Notes under the pieces: model-generated
What the model saw: only the letters and a program-made list of their open reading frames with translations
Database searches by the model: none
Told to the model about the DNA's origin: nothing
Shown: piece after piece, positions 7,617-10,180 of the stretch
Layout of the letters: each line of letters begins with the position of its first letter
How positions within the stretch are numbered: the first letter of the stretch is position 1
Translations under genes and position numbers: made by a program
From: Glomus cerebriforme
Taxonomy: Eukaryota > Glomeromycota > Glomeromycetes > Glomerales > Glomeraceae
Assembly: GCA_003550305.1 (NCBI GenBank)
Contig: QKYT01001475.1
Location: 1-10,180 of the forward strand
Direction of reading: 5' to 3'
Length of the DNA stretch: 10,180 nt

Positions 7617-9020
7617 TTTAAAAATAACAAAAAACAACCAACTTATTGGTAAATATACGGAGCGCGATAATAATTTAAACGAGTTTAATAAACAAAATAT
7701 AGTATCAATATTATTACTTTTCAAAATGATTTCGGTAAGCGATATAATAATTTAAGGATGAATAAAGGTATATTATATATATAATCGGATTTAATCAAGC
7801 AATCGGTGAACAACCTTTAATTAATATAACAATGAACTAATGATTGGGCTCATTGAACCTACGATACGTTTGAAGGTTATAACATCTGATAACGTATTCA
7901 TTGAAATGAAAGATATGATTTGAATGTGGATTTAAATCTCTTGGCGACTTTCTCTCTGTTCAAATTTGAGCCGAGTTTAGGCTGGAAGATTTAGACTTGT
8001 ATTGGGTAAAAGCTCGTATATCTGGTATATTCGTTAAGTGTTTAATAGAGGGAAAATAAAACTTTTTTTTTTATCTTAATTTTTTATCATATTAAATAGT
8101 TTGAGCCAAATCTTTTTTTTTTTTTTTGTATAATTTTATATAAACACATTATAAATTCGACATTATAAGTACCGAAGTTATTATTTTACAACAAACTATC
8201 TTGATGAAAGAAAATCTTTCACAAGTTATATTTTAATGATATATAAATCACCATTATCGCAAACATTAGCCTTAAGTTCCATTCTGTTGACTAATCAATA
8301 AACGAGAGGTGAGAAATAATTTTTCAATGATCATGAAAATTTAGATTATAATTAGATTATAAAATGAAAATGAAAGAAAAATCTTTCATATAGATGATGG
8401 GATTTATCTAATAAAGCTGACCCCATTGGTAAATATTTTTCATGTATATTAAATTAAAAATATTTTTTTTGTATATGATTAAAATTAAAAATTAAAAATT
8501 ATTAGCAATAAAAACATTATTTTGAGAATTTTTTGTTTTTTTTTTTCTTTGTGGTCTTAAAAAAAATGTATCATACTGAATATAAGGATTTTTCGATTTA
8601 ACTAGAATAATAGGACACTAGAACGTCCCTTTCTGATTTGAAGTAAATTGTGGTTTGCTTCGCTTATGTCATCCCAATAAAATAATTCACTAATGTTATT
8701 TTAGAATTTGCTTTCAATGTATTAATAGATTTTTTGGCAGAAGAAAGAGACTCTTTCAGATACATAGTGTTATTATCAAATTAAGTCACGTATTCTATAC
8801 GGCAATATACGAAATAAATTTTTTGCTCTCTTTATTTCACAATGATCGTATAAAAATAAAGGAACCTACTCATTTTAAATTCAAAATGCATTAATTTCGT
8901 AAATTTTTTATTTTAGATCTTTTGGTTTTTTTTTTACAAAAATTACAAAAATAAAAAAAAAAGCTTTTCTTCATCCAAATTTGGTATTTAATTTATTAGT
9001 AAAAGAGTTATAAATAAACG
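7617..9020. other. Non-coding AT-rich region with three similar hairpins
   Basis: No gene is supported. Short open frames such as 7920-8010 on the plus strand are under 35 codons and match nothing I recognise. Three hairpins share the core GAAAGA/TCTTTC: TGAAAGA-AAA-TCTTTCA (8205-8221), TGAAAGA-AAAA-TCTTTCA (8371-8388) and GAAAGAG-A-CTCTTTC (8743-8757). All else is A/T-rich sequence with frequent homopolymers. Confidence 0.5.
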
Positions 9021-9170
9021 TTTCATTTGCCGATTTTTTTTTTATCAATCTTTCTCCAAGGATTTTTATTCAAAGCAGATATGAGATTCCTGAAATGTAA
9101 TGCTTTGCATTTTACTAGAATACTAATTATCCAATATTTTCTTTATTTCTTCAACATATGCATATCCTTA

Positions 9171-9600
9171 TCCCTTTCATTTACTTCCAAGGAACCAGTT
9201 ATCTTAGGAAGGTTTCTACAAAAAAAAAATGAAATGAAATGATTAGTTTCTTTCTTTAAGATATAATATTTAACTTCTCCCTTTCATTTTACCTCCAAGG
9301 AGTCCGACAGTTTAAGTAATTCGAGTTTCTAAAAAAAAAAAAATAAAAATCAATTAGTTTCTTTTTTAAAGTATTAATAGACTCTCTCCTTCCATTTACC
9401 TCCAAGGATCCAAATGTTTCAGAAAGGTTCCTACAAATAAAAAAAAAAATTTAAAAAGGAACGTTAGTAACGTTTTAGAGATAAAAAAAAAATTCTCCCA
9501 TGAATCCTAATTATATTCCAAAGTGCTCGGGAAGGTTCCTATAAAAAAATAAATAAAAGAAACTTTATTAAAGTTCTGTATTTTTATACTTTTAATAAAA
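9171..9600. repeat. Degenerate tandem repeat, 107-109 bp period, about four units
   Basis: Units begin near 9171, 9278, 9387 and 9496. The first three start with a TCC(C)TTYCATTT-like segment followed by CCAAGGA. Most then have a GGAAGGTTYCTA-like segment ahead of a long A run (for example near 9208, 9424 and 9531). The first two also share TTAGTTTCTTT. The fourth unit is more diverged. A partial earlier unit may start near 9021, where TTTCATTTGCC and CTCCAAGGA (9054-9062) recur with irregular spacing. The array ends about where the right inverted-repeat arm begins (9612). An open frame at 9027-9242 is an accident of this repeat. Confidence 0.65.
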
Positions 9601-9611
9601 TTAGATTTTTA

Positions 9612-10180
9612 AATGAATTTAATCCCGGATTGTGTGAATATTATTAATCATTACAGTAAATACATTAAAAGAAATTTCACTTCATTCCGAGCATTATGGC
9701 AGTATTATTTTGCCAGCAAGACAAATTTTTGTTGCGTAATCCTGCGGTAAGAAATGAATTATAGTACATACGACAGAAAAAATATTTTTTACGTGTAAAA
9801 TTTNACCAACTTGAGCATTATGGTATAAGTAATTCAGGCCGGCATTATAAAGGTAACCAAAATTAATAAAATTTTGTAGAAAAAATAAATTATTAATCAC
9901 ATGATTTACTGCTTCTTATATGCCACCCCAACTGAGCTACTGCGGTTTTTATTTGATAAACAGCTTCATTTTATTGTTATGAAATTATAATGTATACAGT
10001 ACTTTGCAAATTTAATTCTAAGTGGCTTAGTTTATCGTATAAAAAAAAAGATTTGTTTTTTTAAAAAAAATTAAAAACTACGCAGATTTTTTTGTTATGC
10101 TAATTATTATGAAAAATGAAAAAATTTTATTATATGTCACAACATACAGTGTTCCATGTCGATTTTTTTTTAAAAAAAAA
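9612..10180 (-). repeat. Right arm of ~570-bp long inverted repeat
   Basis: Reverse complement of 98-668. It carries the mirrored N (9804), the mirrored GTG-initiated frame (9694-9900) and the mirrored A-box. Two substitutions inside that frame both change the encoded residue (Tyr/Cys and Gln/Lys), which does not suggest a conserved protein. The arm runs to the last base of the window, so its outer boundary and any flanking target duplication are not visible. Confidence 0.9.
9926..9946 (-). other. tRNA-like 5' segment with Pol III A-box (right arm)
   Basis: The minus-strand reading of 9928-9939 is TAGCTCAGTTGG, identical to the left-arm A-box. It also points inward. This copy lacks the 4-bp insertion after GGGG that the left arm has, so it may be closer to the ancestral repeat. 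No B-box or 3' acceptor strand is seen. Confidence 0.45.

Noticed and set aside
7488..7724. 78-codon hydrophobic minus-strand frame
   Set aside because: It spans the 40-nt hairpin and the 11-bp inverted repeat. Its apparent membrane segments come from T-rich sequence, and there is no homology I recognise.
98..10180. Polinton/Maverick or other autonomous large DNA transposon suggested by the long inverted repeats
   Set aside because: No polymerase, integrase, ATPase, protease of the viral type or capsid gene is present between the arms. The only intact gene is a secreted subtilase with spliceosomal introns.

Overview
The window is AT-rich fungal nuclear DNA. It most likely comes from an arbuscular mycorrhizal fungus (Glomeromycotina, Rhizophagus-like). 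Three things point there: long A/T homopolymers throughout; short spliceosomal introns (69-91 nt, GTAAGT/GTGAGT donors, TAG/AAG acceptors); and a decayed kinase whose N-terminal block (NPNLDEFIKKTQ ... FIEWI) looks like the large, expanded kinase families of these fungi. The taxon is an inference, because no marker gene is present.

Layout. Positions 98-668 and 9612-10180 form a long inverted repeat of about 570 bp per arm. By hand alignment the arms are near-identical, with roughly seven substitutions, three indels of 3-5 nt and homopolymer-length changes. Each arm carries a tRNA-like A-box segment and a single N at the mirror-image position. About 8.9 kb lies between the arms. In order it holds: a complete six-exon gene for a secreted subtilisin-like protease (813-2712, minus strand, 432 aa), with a 203-bp MITE in intron 3; a purine-rich presumed promoter; about 1.1 kb of non-coding DNA; a small Lys-rich ORF of unknown function (4164-4487, plus); a broken, multi-exon protein-kinase relic (5126-6563, minus) that lacks the catalytic core; hairpin-rich non-coding DNA (6564-9020); and a degenerate 107-109 bp tandem repeat (9171-9600) next to the right arm.

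The only gene that looks functional is the protease: signal peptide, I9-type propeptide, then an S8 domain with Asp190, His222 and Ser379. Its oxyanion-hole Asn position reads Asp (residue 313). The protease and the kinase relic are on the same strand but nothing suggests they work together. The most notable feature is structural: an intact secreted protease and gene debris enclosed by long inverted repeats. This could be a composite or foldback-type mobile unit, two independent copies of one dispersed repeat, or a contig that broke inside a repeat. The sequence alone does not decide between these.
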